Assembly (NCBI RefSeq): GCF_009829085.1
Contig: NZ_WUQY01000021.1
Span: 1-64,000 of the forward strand
Direction: 5' to 3'
DNA: 64,000 bases
Source: Sphingobacterium bovisgrunnientis
GTDB lineage: Bacteria > Bacteroidota > Bacteroidia > Sphingobacteriales > Sphingobacteriaceae
The position numbers and the translations under genes are program-made. Under the pieces are notes generated by a model. That model ran no database searches, was not told the DNA's origin, and saw nothing but the letters and a program-made list of their open reading frames with translations. Below are positions 8,716 to 18,025 of this stretch, in pieces; the stretch's first letter is position 1, and each line of letters begins with the position of its first letter.

Positions 8716-10905
8716 TTAAGCTTTTGGAGCATCAGGAGCTGGAGCAGCTGCTGGTTTCTCTTCGCGTTTAGGTTTATCTTCACGTGGAGGACGAGGCAAT
8801 AAAGCTTTACGAGAAAGTTTCATTTTACCTTGTTTGTCTATTTCCAAAAGTTTAACCGTTACGATATCACCTTCTTTGTAGATACCATCCATAGTTTCGA
8901 TACGTTTCCAATCAATTTCGGAAATGTGTAATAAACCATCTTTACCTGGCATAATCTCAACGAATGCACCGAAAGCCATGATAGACTTCACTTTACCTTC
9001 GTAAGTCGCACCGATTTCTGGTTTTGCTGTGATATTTTTGATACGTGTAGTAGCCGCATCAATTGCAGCTTTATTATCTGCAAAGATTTGAACGATACCT
9101 TTGCCATCAACTTCTTCGATAGCAATAGTAGCACCCGTTTCACGTTGCATTTCTTGGATGATTTTACCACCTGGGCCGATTACAGCACCGATAAATTCTT
9201 TATCAATAATCAATTGAATGATACGTGGAGCATGTGGCTTGTAATCTTCGCGAGGCGCATCGATCGTTTTCTTCATCTCACCTAAGATGTGAAGACGAGC
9301 TTCTTTCGCTTGATCCAACGCTTGAGTCAACACTTCCCATTTCAAACCGTTGATTTTTAAGTCCATCTGACAAGCAACGATACCATTCTCTGTACCTGTT
9401 ACTTTGAAGTCCATGTCACCCAAGTGATCTTCATCACCTAAGATATCTGAAAGTATAGCGTATTTGCCTGATTTTTCGTCAGTGATTAATCCCATTGCAA
9501 TACCTGATACTGGAGCTTTCAATTTCACACCTGCATCCAATAAAGCTAATGTACCCGCACAAACAGTTGCCATAGATGAAGAACCATTTGATTCTAAGAT
9601 ATCCGAAACAACGCGAATTGTGTAAGGATTTTCCGAATCAGCCGGCAATACTTTTTTCAATGAACGTAATGCTAAGTTACCGTGACCGATTTCACGACGA
9701 CCAGCACCTCTATTTGGTCTTACTTCACCTGTCGAGAAACCTGGGAAGTTATAGTGTAAAATAAATTTGTTGTAACCATTGATGAATGCGCCATCAATCA
9801 TTTGCTCATCGTCTTTAGCACCTAAAGTAACTGAAGTCAACGATTGTGTTTCACCACGTGTGAATACTGCTGAACCGTGCGCTGCAGGTAAATAATCAAC
9901 TTCAGACCAAATAGGACGAACAGTACGTGAATCACGACCATCCAAACGGATTCCTTCGTCTAATAATAGATTACGAACCGCATCGTATTGTACGTCGTGG
10001 AAATATTTCTTCGCTAAGAATTTAGTTTCGTCATCAAGATCTTCACCTAATGACTCAATAACTTCTTGCGCTATAGCAGCAAATTTTTCTGTACGCTCGT
10101 GTTTAGCTGAACCAGATTTTGCAATCGCGTACACTCTATCGTAAGTAGCGCTGAAAATTTGAGCTCTCAACTCTTCGTTTGAAGGCTCGTGGTTAAACTC
10201 ACGTTTAGTTTCTGAACCTACTAATTTTGACAATTCCAATTGTGCAGCTACTTGTTTTTTGATAGCCGCGTGTGCAAAAGCGATAGCTTCTACCATTTCA
10301 GCTTCCGAAATTTCGTTTGCTTCACCTTCTACCATCACGATATCTTGCGCAGAACCAGCTACCATAAATTCTAATGAAGCTCTTTCTAATTCAGATAAAC
10401 GTGGATTAATAACCAACTGACCATCGATTTTCGCTACACGAACTTCAGAAATAGGACCGTTGAATGGAATATCAGACACTGCTAATGCTGCCGAAGCTGC
10501 TAAACCAGCTAGTGCATCTGGCATAATATCTTTATCAGCAGAGATCAAAGATATCATTACTTGCGTATCTGCGTGGTATGTTTCAGGGAATAATGGGCGT
10601 AAAGCTCTATCTACCAAACGTGAAATCAAGACTTCGTAGTCAGATAATCTCGCTTCACGACGTAAAAAACCTCCTGGGATTCGACCTGTAGCCGCGTATT
10701 TCTCTTGGTAATCTACAGATAATGGTAAGAAATCCACACCTGCTTTAGCGTCCTTTGATGATACTACTGTTGCTAACAACATCGTATCTCCTTGTTTTAA
10801 TACGACAGAACCATCAGCTTGTTTAGCCAATTTGCCTGTAGACAATTCGATAGGTGCAAGACCGCCACCTAAGTCGATTGTTACTTTTTGTTCGTTATAA
10901 CTCAT
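8716..10905 (-). CDS. pnp: Polyribonucleotide nucleotidyltransferase (PNPase)
   Basis: A 729-residue 3'-5' phosphorolytic exoribonuclease. Domains in order: first RNase PH core (about 10-145), helical linker, second RNase PH core (about 315-545, with [15 protein letters not shown]), KH domain with [16 protein letters not shown] (about 560-620), S1 domain with [26 protein letters not shown] (about 630-695), and a Lys/Pro/Ala-rich tail. A TACCTTTG element at 10987-10980 on the minus strand is a likely promoter. The usual neighbour rpsO is nearby, but an opposite-strand broken gene lies between them. Confidence 0.97.
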   Translation of the reverse strand: MSYNEQKVTIDLGGGLAPIELSTGKLAKQADGSVVLKQGDTMLLATVVSSKDAKAGVDFLPLSVDYQEKYAATGRIPGGFLRREARLSDYEVLISRLVDRALRPLFPETYHADTQVMISLISADKDIMPDALAGLAASAALAVSDIPFNGPISEVRVAKIDGQLVINPRLSELERASLEFMVAGSAQDIVMVEGEANEISEAEMVEAIAFAHAAIKKQVAAQLELSKLVGSETKREFNHEPSNEELRAQIFSATYDRVYAIAKSGSAKHERTEKFAAIAQEVIESLGEDLDDETKFLAKKYFHDVQYDAVRNLLLDEGIRLDGRDSRTVRPIWSEVDYLPAAHGSAVFTRGETQSLTSVTLGAKDDEQMIDGAFINGYNKFILHYNFPGFSTGEVRPNRGAGRREIGHGNLALRSLKKVLPADSENPYTIRVVSDILESNGSSSMATVCAGTLALLDAGVKLKAPVSGIAMGLITDEKSGKYAILSDILGDEDHLGDMDFKVTGTENGIVACQMDLKINGLKWEVLTQALDQAKEARLHILGEMKKTIDAPREDYKPHAPRIIQLIIDKEFIGAVIGPGGKIIQEMQRETGATIAIEEVDGKGIVQIFADNKAAIDAATTRIKNITAKPEIGATYEGKVKSIMAFGAFVEIMPGKDGLLHISEIDWKRIETMDGIYKEGDIVTVKLLEIDKQGKMKLSRKALLPRPPREDKPKREEKPAAAPAPDAPKA

Positions 10906-10979
10906 TGTTTGTTAATAGTGATGCATTTTCCTCTTTATTATACAGATGCATCGATTTTTATGACTTTTAAAAATTCTAT

Positions 10980-10987
10980 CAAAGGTA
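10980..10987 (-). promoter_or_regulatory. -7 element of the pnp promoter
   Basis: TACCTTTG on the minus strand, an exact match to TAnnTTTG, about 70 nt upstream of the pnp ATG. No matching -33 element is clear. Confidence 0.45.
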
Positions 10988-11039
10988 ATTATTATTTTCC
11001 TTAAATTATTACTTTTATAAACACAGTAAGTCATAAAAA

Positions 11040-11868
11040 ATGCCTAAATACACCGTATACATAACATTACTTTACCTAGTTTTTCACTCTATTATTTCCT
11101 GTAAAGAAAAAACTGAGAAATCTACTCATAAACCTATTTTACTAGCTACTGAAACTGTCTTACCTTTCAGTCATGGACATCATGACACCTTAGATTATCA
11201 ACTAACTATTTTTGAAGACAGTACGTATTCATTGAGCTACAAGAAAGAAGTACAAGACCCCAATAATATATATAAGAGCAATACATACTGACTACAAGTA
11301 TGGAAAAGCAAAAATAAAACAAGATAAGATTTATCTCACAAATGACACTTTGCTTCTTATTAATGGATATGTAGAATTTATGAAGAATGGTAAAATAGAT
11401 TTTGTACGCAAAATAGATTCGACAGTATTCATACAAAAGAATACTTATGACATAAAAAAATACCCAAAATATCATGTCATTCATTATGAAACAGTAACAA
11501 CAGGTATCTTAAAAAAGAAAAAAAAGTTTAAAGAAATATTTCCAATCAATAACGAAACTCTATTTGAAATAGAGTGGTTAGTAAAAGATACGGTTGATAA
11601 AATTATGCCTAAAAATACAATTTACAATGATAAATATTTAATGACTCCTAATAGAGAGGACTGTTGCTACTTTAAATCCTACCATAAAAAAGTATTACCC
11701 TATGTCGATCAAAATGGACATAAAATAATAATATTGTTCTTATCACTTGAAGCGAAAGATATTTTGGGTGCCGACCTGCCAATGATATCAGATGGCGCAT
11801 ACTATTTTTTAGATATAGATCTAAATCTGACAAATAAAAAAATTACTCGAATAGGCTTATATGAATAA
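11040..11868 (+). pseudogene. Putative lipoprotein gene interrupted by a frameshift
   Basis: The frame from ATG 11040 encodes 83 residues and stops at TGA 11289-11291. Its N terminus is a hydrophobic signal ending in SIISC (Cys21), a lipoprotein signal. The next frame is open from 11236 and continues from GAC 11290 to the stop at 11868. Skipping the single T at 11289 joins the two into one protein of about 275 residues with uniform codon use. This looks like a one-base insertion, a sequencing error, or less likely a +1 shift at TAC-TGA-C. No domain was recognised; the second part is Lys- and Ile-rich and probably beta-rich. A second ATG at 11350 is unlikely to be an independent start. Confidence 0.7.
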
Positions 11869-11872
11869 GCAC

Positions 11873-11903
11873 AAAAAAAGCCATCCAAATTGGATGGCTT
11901 TTT
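11873..11903. terminator. Bidirectional terminator between the broken lipoprotein gene and rpsO
   Basis: A-run, GCCATCCA, a short AT loop, TGGATGGC, T-run. It serves both the plus-strand gene ending at 11868 and rpsO ending at 11926. Confidence 0.9.
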
Positions 11904-11925
11904 AAAGCTTTTCACTGTATGAAGC

Positions 11926-12204
11926 TTACTTGATGATATCACGTAAACCTAAACCTTTGATGATCGCACGGTAACGGTTAATATCTTTTTTGTACAAATA
12001 AGCTAATAATGAACGACGTTTACCTACTAATTTTTGTAGAGAACGTTGTGTGTTAAAATCTTTTCTGTTTTTTTTCAAGTGCTCAGTTAAGTGAGCAATT
12101 CTTTTTGTGAATAAAGCAACTTGTCCTTCTGCAGAACCAGTGTTGTCAGCTGCACCTGCAAATTCTGCGAAGATACCAGCTTTGTATTCTTTACTTAAAT
12201 ACAT
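11926..12204 (-). CDS. rpsO: 30S ribosomal protein S15
   Basis: A 92-residue protein, close to the usual 89. It shows the S15 core: GSAEGQVALFTKRIAHLTEHLK, the NTQRSLQKLVGKRRSLLAYL helix that contacts 16S rRNA helix h22, and the RYRAIIKGLGLRDI end. A minus-strand TATCTTTG at 12255-12248 lies about 45 nt upstream and is the likely promoter. Confidence 0.97.
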   Translation of the reverse strand: MYLSKEYKAGIFAEFAGAADNTGSAEGQVALFTKRIAHLTEHLKKNRKDFNTQRSLQKLVGKRRSLLAYLYKKDINRYRAIIKGLGLRDIIK

Positions 12205-12247
12205 TCTTGAATAATATTAAAGTGTTATAAAAATTATTAATTGCCTG

Positions 12248-12255
12248 CAAAGATA
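12248..12255 (-). promoter_or_regulatory. -7 element of the rpsO promoter
   Basis: TATCTTTG on the minus strand, an exact TAnnTTTG match, in a G-bearing start context similar to the presumed rRNA promoters at the left edge. Confidence 0.45.
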
Positions 12256-12323
12256 GGACTTTAAATTAGAAAATAAAAAGGAATTTAAATTTATCAATAT
12301 CATTCCCAAATTTTTCAAATCCT

Positions 12324-13535
12324 TTAAACCTTTACGTAAATACCTTTTTTATCCATAAAATAACCGATTATCCACATCAGAGCCAAGAACAGCAATGAAT
12401 AAACGAATGAACCAATTTCAGGCACGCCAGGGATTTGCGCACAAACATTTTGATAAAACCATGATAAAGGTGTGAGGTATAATTGATCTCCAGCATCAGA
12501 CAATCCGTTGGGAATGCGAATTAAAGCCATAGCTTTTGGAAATAAACCACTCAACACAAAAATGAATAATGGATTTTTACCAAATACATCAAAAAATTTA
12601 GTTAACCAATTTTTAACACCTTGCACCTCGATATACCAAATCATCCCCCCTATAGTCATAATTCCCAATCCAGTTGTATATAACACATATGAACTAGTCC
12701 AAATTTTCTTGTTAATCGGAAAACCTAAAGACCAAATCCAACCCAGTACAATTAATATAAACCCTGTAACAAAAAGACCAGACAATAATTTAAAATGTGG
12801 TTCAGAAGAAGTAGGAACTTTAGTCCACAACCAATCCACCTGCCCATGTTTCTTAATAAAAACTCCGGCTAAATAACCGAACACAACTTGAACAACAGCT
12901 GGCAAAGCACTCATCAACCCTTCTGGATCAAAAGGCACGCCCTCTCCTTTGTACATATGAGCTACGCCGAGAATATCTTTATCTATAGCTGTTCCGAACC
13001 AACCTGCTAGAGAGTATGGATCTTCTCCGCCTAATACCGCGCATATCCCCCAGTAACCAAATAAAATCAGCGCTGAAATGTAAATTAATGTACGAGGTTT
13101 GAAATAATATGCAAGTATGGATGCAAAAAAGTAGGCAATAGCGATACGTTGGAGTACGCCTAAAATTCGTACACCTTTTGTAGGATCGACACTACTCACC
13201 CACTCTCTGAATTGTAATGCCCCATCAATCCATTGCACAAATGGAAACCAATTTAATCCCAAACCTATTAGAAAAATAAGAACAGTTCTTTTGATTACCT
13301 TTTTCCAGAATATAGCATCCCCCGCTTCTTGCAAACGCGGAATGACGAATGACATAGCATTACCGACAGCGAATAAAAAGAACGGAAATACCAAATCGGT
13401 TGGTGTGCATCCATGCCAAGGAGCGTGTTTTAATGGTGCAAACATAGTTCCCCAAGTTCCTGGATTATTTACCAAAATCATAAGCGCCACGGTGGCGCCT
13501 CGAAATACATCCAGCGAATAATAGCGTTGTTTCAT
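12324..13535 (-). CDS. NagX/HGSNAT-like membrane acyltransferase
   Basis: About 403 residues with around ten membrane helices. The N-terminal motif SLDVFRGATVALMILVNNPG followed by APWHGCTPTDLVFPFFLF is characteristic of heparan-alpha-glucosaminide N-acetyltransferase-related proteins (HGSNAT, NagX, DUF5009). Bacterial members sit in GlcNAc and chitin-use clusters. The ATG at 13535 is chosen because the extra 16 residues of the longer frame are not conserved-looking and this ATG begins the family's KQRYYSLDVFRG motif. It is divergent from a ROK regulator and close to a fucosidase and a glycosylasparaginase, which supports an amino-sugar role; the substrate is not proven. Confidence 0.85.
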   Translation of the reverse strand: MKQRYYSLDVFRGATVALMILVNNPGTWGTMFAPLKHAPWHGCTPTDLVFPFFLFAVGNAMSFVIPRLQEAGDAIFWKKVIKRTVLIFLIGLGLNWFPFVQWIDGALQFREWVSSVDPTKGVRILGVLQRIAIAYFFASILAYYFKPRTLIYISALILFGYWGICAVLGGEDPYSLAGWFGTAIDKDILGVAHMYKGEGVPFDPEGLMSALPAVVQVVFGYLAGVFIKKHGQVDWLWTKVPTSSEPHFKLLSGLFVTGFILIVLGWIWSLGFPINKKIWTSSYVLYTTGLGIMTIGGMIWYIEVQGVKNWLTKFFDVFGKNPLFIFVLSGLFPKAMALIRIPNGLSDAGDQLYLTPLSWFYQNVCAQIPGVPEIGSFVYSLLFLALMWIIGYFMDKKGIYVKV

Positions 13536-13649
13536 AGTTAAAACAGGTGTTTTAGTTAAAAGAATCGAAGATAGAAAATACATTTGAGAACTTATTCATT
13601 TTAAATAATGCAACAACTTCTCTCAACTTAATATTTTTTTTAAAAAGAT

Positions 13650-13682
13650 TTTGGTTTTAAAAAAAAATAAACACTAACTTTA
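13650..13682 (+). promoter_or_regulatory. Candidate promoter upstream of the first ROK gene
   Basis: TTTG (13650-13653), a 21-bp spacer and TAACTTTA (13675-13682), one base off the TAnnTTTG consensus, about 20 bp before the ATG. Confidence 0.35.
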
Positions 13683-13702
13683 CGTTACATTTTTATAAAC
13701 CT

Positions 13703-14878
13703 ATGTTTGACCAATTACATACGCAAGTAATCAAATCGATTTACTTTTCTGGCGCGCAGTCGATAGCTGAGATAAGTCATACTATTGGTAAAAGCGTTCC
13801 AATTGTTGCTAAAACGATACAGCATTTAGTAGATAAAAATATAGTTTTATCGCACGGATTACGAGCATCCACGGGTGGAAGGAGAGCTTCATCTTATATT
13901 TTAAATAAAAGCAGCATTGGTAATATACTCACAGTCAGCATAAACCGCTACTCTATTACTATGGGATTATTTAATATTTTGAACGAATCTTTGATGGAGG
14001 AGCTTGATATAAATATTAATGGTTTTGATGATATTAACATCTACAACACAATTGTAACACATATTCGCAAAATAGCTGAGAAGTACAATGATCATCCAAT
14101 ATTAAGAATAGGAATCACGACACCAGGTTTTGTTGATTCTCAGGAAGGTGTTAATAATTCTTTTCCAAAAGAATCACCACTACATGATCTACCAAATAGA
14201 ATTAAAAAAGATGTAGAAATCGACACTTTTATGGAAAATGATTCCTCAGCAATCGCAATTGCAGAAAAACATTTTGGCAAGGCAAAAATAACTAATCACT
14301 CGTTGGTTATTAATCTAACTTGGGGAGTAGGACTTGGTATTATTGTAGATCAACAACTTTTTAGAGGCTATAATGGTTTTGCAGGAGAATTTAGTCATAT
14401 ACCACTAGCAGATGAAAACAAACTCTGCTCTTGTGGCAAAAAAGGATGCTTAGAAGTAGAGGCATCATTAGAATCTGCAGTTGAGTACATAAAAGAATGT
14501 TTAAATAACGGGGAAGTATCTCTTTTAGCCCCTAATATAGAAAACAAAGACAAATCACAATTTCTCAATTCGCTTATTCAAGCTTATAAACTTGGTGATC
14601 AATTAAGTATACATGCTATTAAAAAAATGGGGTTCATGCTAGGCAAAGGCATTGCAACTTTAATCCATATACTAAATCCACAAAAAGTAATAATAAGTGG
14701 GATTGGTGCATCATTTGGCGCTATTCTCCTTCCTGAGATTCAATCATCCATACATATTTATTGTATACCTAGATTATCCCAAAAAACAACTATAGAAATA
14801 TCAGACTTAGAAAATATACAAACCATTGCAGCGGCATGTGTTGCCGTAATGCAAAGTAATGAGTTAATAAAAAATTAG
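13703..14878 (+). CDS. ROK-family transcriptional regulator (copy 1)
   Basis: A 391-residue NagC/Mlc-like repressor. The N-terminal winged HTH covers about residues 5-65 (SIAEISHTIGKSVPIVAKTIQHLVDKNIV); a ROK fold follows, with the Zn site CSCGKKGCLEVEAS. The N-terminal Asp-Gly phosphate loop of ROK kinases is absent (the strand reads TVSINRYSITMG), so it is a regulator rather than a kinase. It lies 25 bp before the SusC gene, so it is probably in the same transcript and senses the sugar released by the island's enzymes. A paralogue is at 22059-23216. Confidence 0.9.
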   Translation: MFDQLHTQVIKSIYFSGAQSIAEISHTIGKSVPIVAKTIQHLVDKNIVLSHGLRASTGGRRASSYILNKSSIGNILTVSINRYSITMGLFNILNESLMEELDININGFDDINIYNTIVTHIRKIAEKYNDHPILRIGITTPGFVDSQEGVNNSFPKESPLHDLPNRIKKDVEIDTFMENDSSAIAIAEKHFGKAKITNHSLVINLTWGVGLGIIVDQQLFRGYNGFAGEFSHIPLADENKLCSCGKKGCLEVEASLESAVEYIKECLNNGEVSLLAPNIENKDKSQFLNSLIQAYKLGDQLSIHAIKKMGFMLGKGIATLIHILNPQKVIISGIGASFGAILLPEIQSSIHIYCIPRLSQKTTIEISDLENIQTIAAACVAVMQSNELIKN

Positions 14879-14903
14879 AAAAATCATTTTATCACAAACA
14901 ATT

Positions 14904-17900
14904 ATGAACAATTATTACAAACACTGGAGCATTTCGCTGCTGATGCTGGTATTTAGCATCTCAACAGTATTTGCACAGCAATCTGTTACGGGGAGAGTAA
15001 CAGATGCAGAAGGAGGCTTGCCTGGCGTAACCATTAGTGTAGTCGGAACAAATCGAGCTACGCAATCTACAACAAATGGAGCCTTCACCATTCAAGCAAA
15101 CAATGGAGAGAAGATTAGATTCACTATCGTAGGCTACTTAAGTCAAGAAGTTATAGTATCAGGTTCAACAGTCAACGTTTCTTTAGCGCAAGATGCAAGT
15201 GGCATTGACGAAGTCGTTGTAACAGCAATGGGCATAAAAAGAGAAAAAAAATCTTTGGGATACTCGTTTCAAGATATTAAAGGAGATGCTTTAGTAGAAG
15301 CACGCGAAAATAATATCGCAAACGCTTTAACAGGTAAAGTAGCGGGCTTACAAATCATCAAAGGCTCAAGCGGCCCGGCATCTTCGTCTAAAATAGTATT
15401 AAGAGGTTTTACTTCATTGACAGGTGATAATCAACCTCTAATCGTAGTTGACGGTGTACCCATGGAAAATTTTGCAGGAGCGTCGAATAATGACTTTTGG
15501 AATCCATCTGCCGATATGGGTAACGGAATTGGTGATTTGAACCCAGAAGATATTGAAAGTATGTCTGTACTTAAAGGCGGTGCAGCATCCGCACTGTATG
15601 GATCGAGAGCATTGAATGGCGTGATTTTGATTACTACTAAATCAGGTAAAAGCTCAAGAGGCGCAGGCATCTCCTACTCAGCAACTATGGGCTTAGAAAA
15701 TCTTTTTATCACTCCTAAACTTCAGACACAATTCTCACAAGGTACTGATGGTACATTCAACGAAACATCTGGCAATAGCTGGGGTGAAAAAATCTCAGGT
15801 CAAACGGTAACAGGATGGGATGGTAAACCACGTGCGTTGCAAGTATATAACAATTTAGATAACTTCTTCAAAACTGGATTTAATACTACGCACAATTTAA
15901 CGTTTCAACAATCATTGAGTGAAGGTACAAACCTTTATACTTCTGGAACATACTTACATGATGACAGTAAGACCCCTGGAGTCAAACTAGACAGACTTAA
16001 TCTGATGTCAAAATTAACTTCCCATTTTGGAGAAGATAAAAGATGGACAACAGACATCAAGGTTCAATATATGAATACTACTGCTAATAATAGAGCCGTT
16101 GGTGGTTCTAACGCAGGTAACTATTATTCAACAGCATTATTATTTCCGAGTACAATTGATATTACGGAATTCAAAAATGGAATGGACGAATTAGGTGGAA
16201 ATCAAACTTGGTATAACAATAGTAATACTGTAAATCCATATTGGGCAGTAAATAACAAACTAAATCGTGATTCTAGAAATCGTTTCTTGCTAAATGCTAC
16301 AATCAAATACAAATTCAACGATTGGTTGGATGCAGATTTCAGAGCTGGCTCGGATTTGTATAATACAAAATTTGATAGCAGAACATATACTGGATCTTCA
16401 CTTCCAAACTCTTATGGAGTAGGTTCTGACAATTTCAATGAGCGCAACTATATTGTAAGTCTTAATGCGCGTAAAGACAACCTATTTGGTAAGTGGAATG
16501 GTTCAGCTTCTGCTTTTGGACAAATTATGAAACAAGAATCTAACTGGTTATCATCGTCAGCCGGATCTTTGACAGTACCCAATTTGTTTACAATAGGAAA
16601 CTCAGAAGGGAATCCTGGATTTTCAGAAGGTATAAGTGAAAAACAAATCAATTCTTTATTTGGAACTGCTGAATTAAACTATGATAATTTCTGGTTTATT
16701 AATGTAACTGCTAGAAATGACTGGTCTTCAACCCTAAGTAAAGAAAACAGATCATATTTCTATCCTTCAATAAGCACATCTCTTGTTATTTCGGATATGA
16801 TCGCTAAAACTGGTGGATCTTCTCCATCTTGGTTAAATTTTGCGAAAATACGTGCTTCATACGCGGAAACTGGCGGTAGTCTTGCTCCATATGAATTATA
16901 TAACACCTATTCGATTGGTAAAGATCCTAATGGAAATACTACAGCGTCTAAGAACCCTACAAAATACAATCCGAATGTTTTAAGTGAATTATTAAAATCA
17001 TTTGAAGTTGGATTTGATATTAGAGCATTTGATCGTTTATCCTTAGATTTTGCATATTACAAAACAAACGCGACAAATCAGCTAATTAAATTGGCTATGA
17101 ATCCGCTTTCGGGATACCAAAACTATATGGCAAATGCTGGTAACATACAGAATAAAGGCCTTGAAGCTGTATTGGGTATCAATGTGATGAAAAATCCAGA
17201 AAAATTGCTTTGGGATATCAATGTAAATTATTCTAAAAACGTGAATGAGCTAGTTGAATTAACGGATGATTTAGATAGGTATCCTTTAGGAGGATTTGAC
17301 AATCTTCAAGTAAATAGTACAGTTGGTCAACGTTATGGAACTATCTATGGTACTAAATATGCTAGAGTAGAAGACAAAGAAAGTCCACATTTTGGTAAAA
17401 TGATTGTAAACGGTGATGGCTTACCAACTGCTGCCAATGGCACGCATATCTTAGGTGATCAAAGTGCTCGCGCATTACTTGGTATTACAAACTCATTTGC
17501 CTATAAAGATTTTGGCTTATCATTCTTAGTTGATGGAAGATTTGGCGGAAAATTCTTCGCAGGAACTAACCTAGCCTTACAACGTGCGGGTCTTGCAGCA
17601 GAAACTGTTGTAAATGGAGAAAGACAACCATTCGTCGTAGATGGTGTAGTCAGCGATGGCAACGGTGGATATACTGTTAATACGAAGACAGTGACACAAC
17701 AACAATATTGGAATCAAGTAACTAATACTTCAGGAAATTTGGGTATCACAGAACAAAACTTGTACGATGCTACAAATATTCGCTTAAGAAATGTTCAGTT
17801 AAGCTACCGAGTTCCAAGTAGATTATTAAATACATCAGTTGTAAAAAGCGCTAAATTCTCATTATCTGCTAATAACGTGTGGATGATTAAGAGCCACGCA

Positions 17901-18014
17901 AATGGCGTAGATCCAGAATCAGTATATGCAATTAGCACGAATGCAGTAGGTTTCGAATACTTATCATTCCCTACTTCACGCTCGTACTTTTTAAATATTT
18001 CATTGGGCTTTTAA
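14904..18014 (+). CDS. SusC/RagA-family TonB-dependent outer-membrane transporter
   Basis: 1036 residues. Signal peptide ending SISTVFA, then a carboxypeptidase-D regulatory-like domain (about 25-105: VTGRVTDAEGGLPGVTISVVG), a TonB box (DEVVVTAMG near 110), a plug domain (LVVDGVP, ALYGSRALNGVILITTKSG) and a 22-strand barrel ending in NISLGF. It imports oligosaccharides together with the SusD-like lipoprotein starting 12 bp downstream. The pair is preceded by a ROK regulator and followed by a GH29 fucosidase, so the ligand is probably a fucosylated glycan. Confidence 0.96.
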   Translation: MNNYYKHWSISLLMLVFSISTVFAQQSVTGRVTDAEGGLPGVTISVVGTNRATQSTTNGAFTIQANNGEKIRFTIVGYLSQEVIVSGSTVNVSLAQDASGIDEVVVTAMGIKREKKSLGYSFQDIKGDALVEARENNIANALTGKVAGLQIIKGSSGPASSSKIVLRGFTSLTGDNQPLIVVDGVPMENFAGASNNDFWNPSADMGNGIGDLNPEDIESMSVLKGGAASALYGSRALNGVILITTKSGKSSRGAGISYSATMGLENLFITPKLQTQFSQGTDGTFNETSGNSWGEKISGQTVTGWDGKPRALQVYNNLDNFFKTGFNTTHNLTFQQSLSEGTNLYTSGTYLHDDSKTPGVKLDRLNLMSKLTSHFGEDKRWTTDIKVQYMNTTANNRAVGGSNAGNYYSTALLFPSTIDITEFKNGMDELGGNQTWYNNSNTVNPYWAVNNKLNRDSRNRFLLNATIKYKFNDWLDADFRAGSDLYNTKFDSRTYTGSSLPNSYGVGSDNFNERNYIVSLNARKDNLFGKWNGSASAFGQIMKQESNWLSSSAGSLTVPNLFTIGNSEGNPGFSEGISEKQINSLFGTAELNYDNFWFINVTARNDWSSTLSKENRSYFYPSISTSLVISDMIAKTGGSSPSWLNFAKIRASYAETGGSLAPYELYNTYSIGKDPNGNTTASKNPTKYNPNVLSELLKSFEVGFDIRAFDRLSLDFAYYKTNATNQLIKLAMNPLSGYQNYMANAGNIQNKGLEAVLGINVMKNPEKLLWDINVNYSKNVNELVELTDDLDRYPLGGFDNLQVNSTVGQRYGTIYGTKYARVEDKESPHFGKMIVNGDGLPTAANGTHILGDQSARALLGITNSFAYKDFGLSFLVDGRFGGKFFAGTNLALQRAGLAAETVVNGERQPFVVDGVVSDGNGGYTVNTKTVTQQQYWNQVTNTSGNLGITEQNLYDATNIRLRNVQLSYRVPSRLLNTSVVKSAKFSLSANNVWMIKSHANGVDPESVYAISTNAVGFEYLSFPTSRSYFLNISLGF

Positions 18015-18025
18015 AATCTAACAAA

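Noticed and set aside
11289..11295. Programmed +1 frameshift at TAC-TGA-C
   Set aside because: No stimulatory structure or conserved slippery context is evident; a mutation or sequencing error is simpler.
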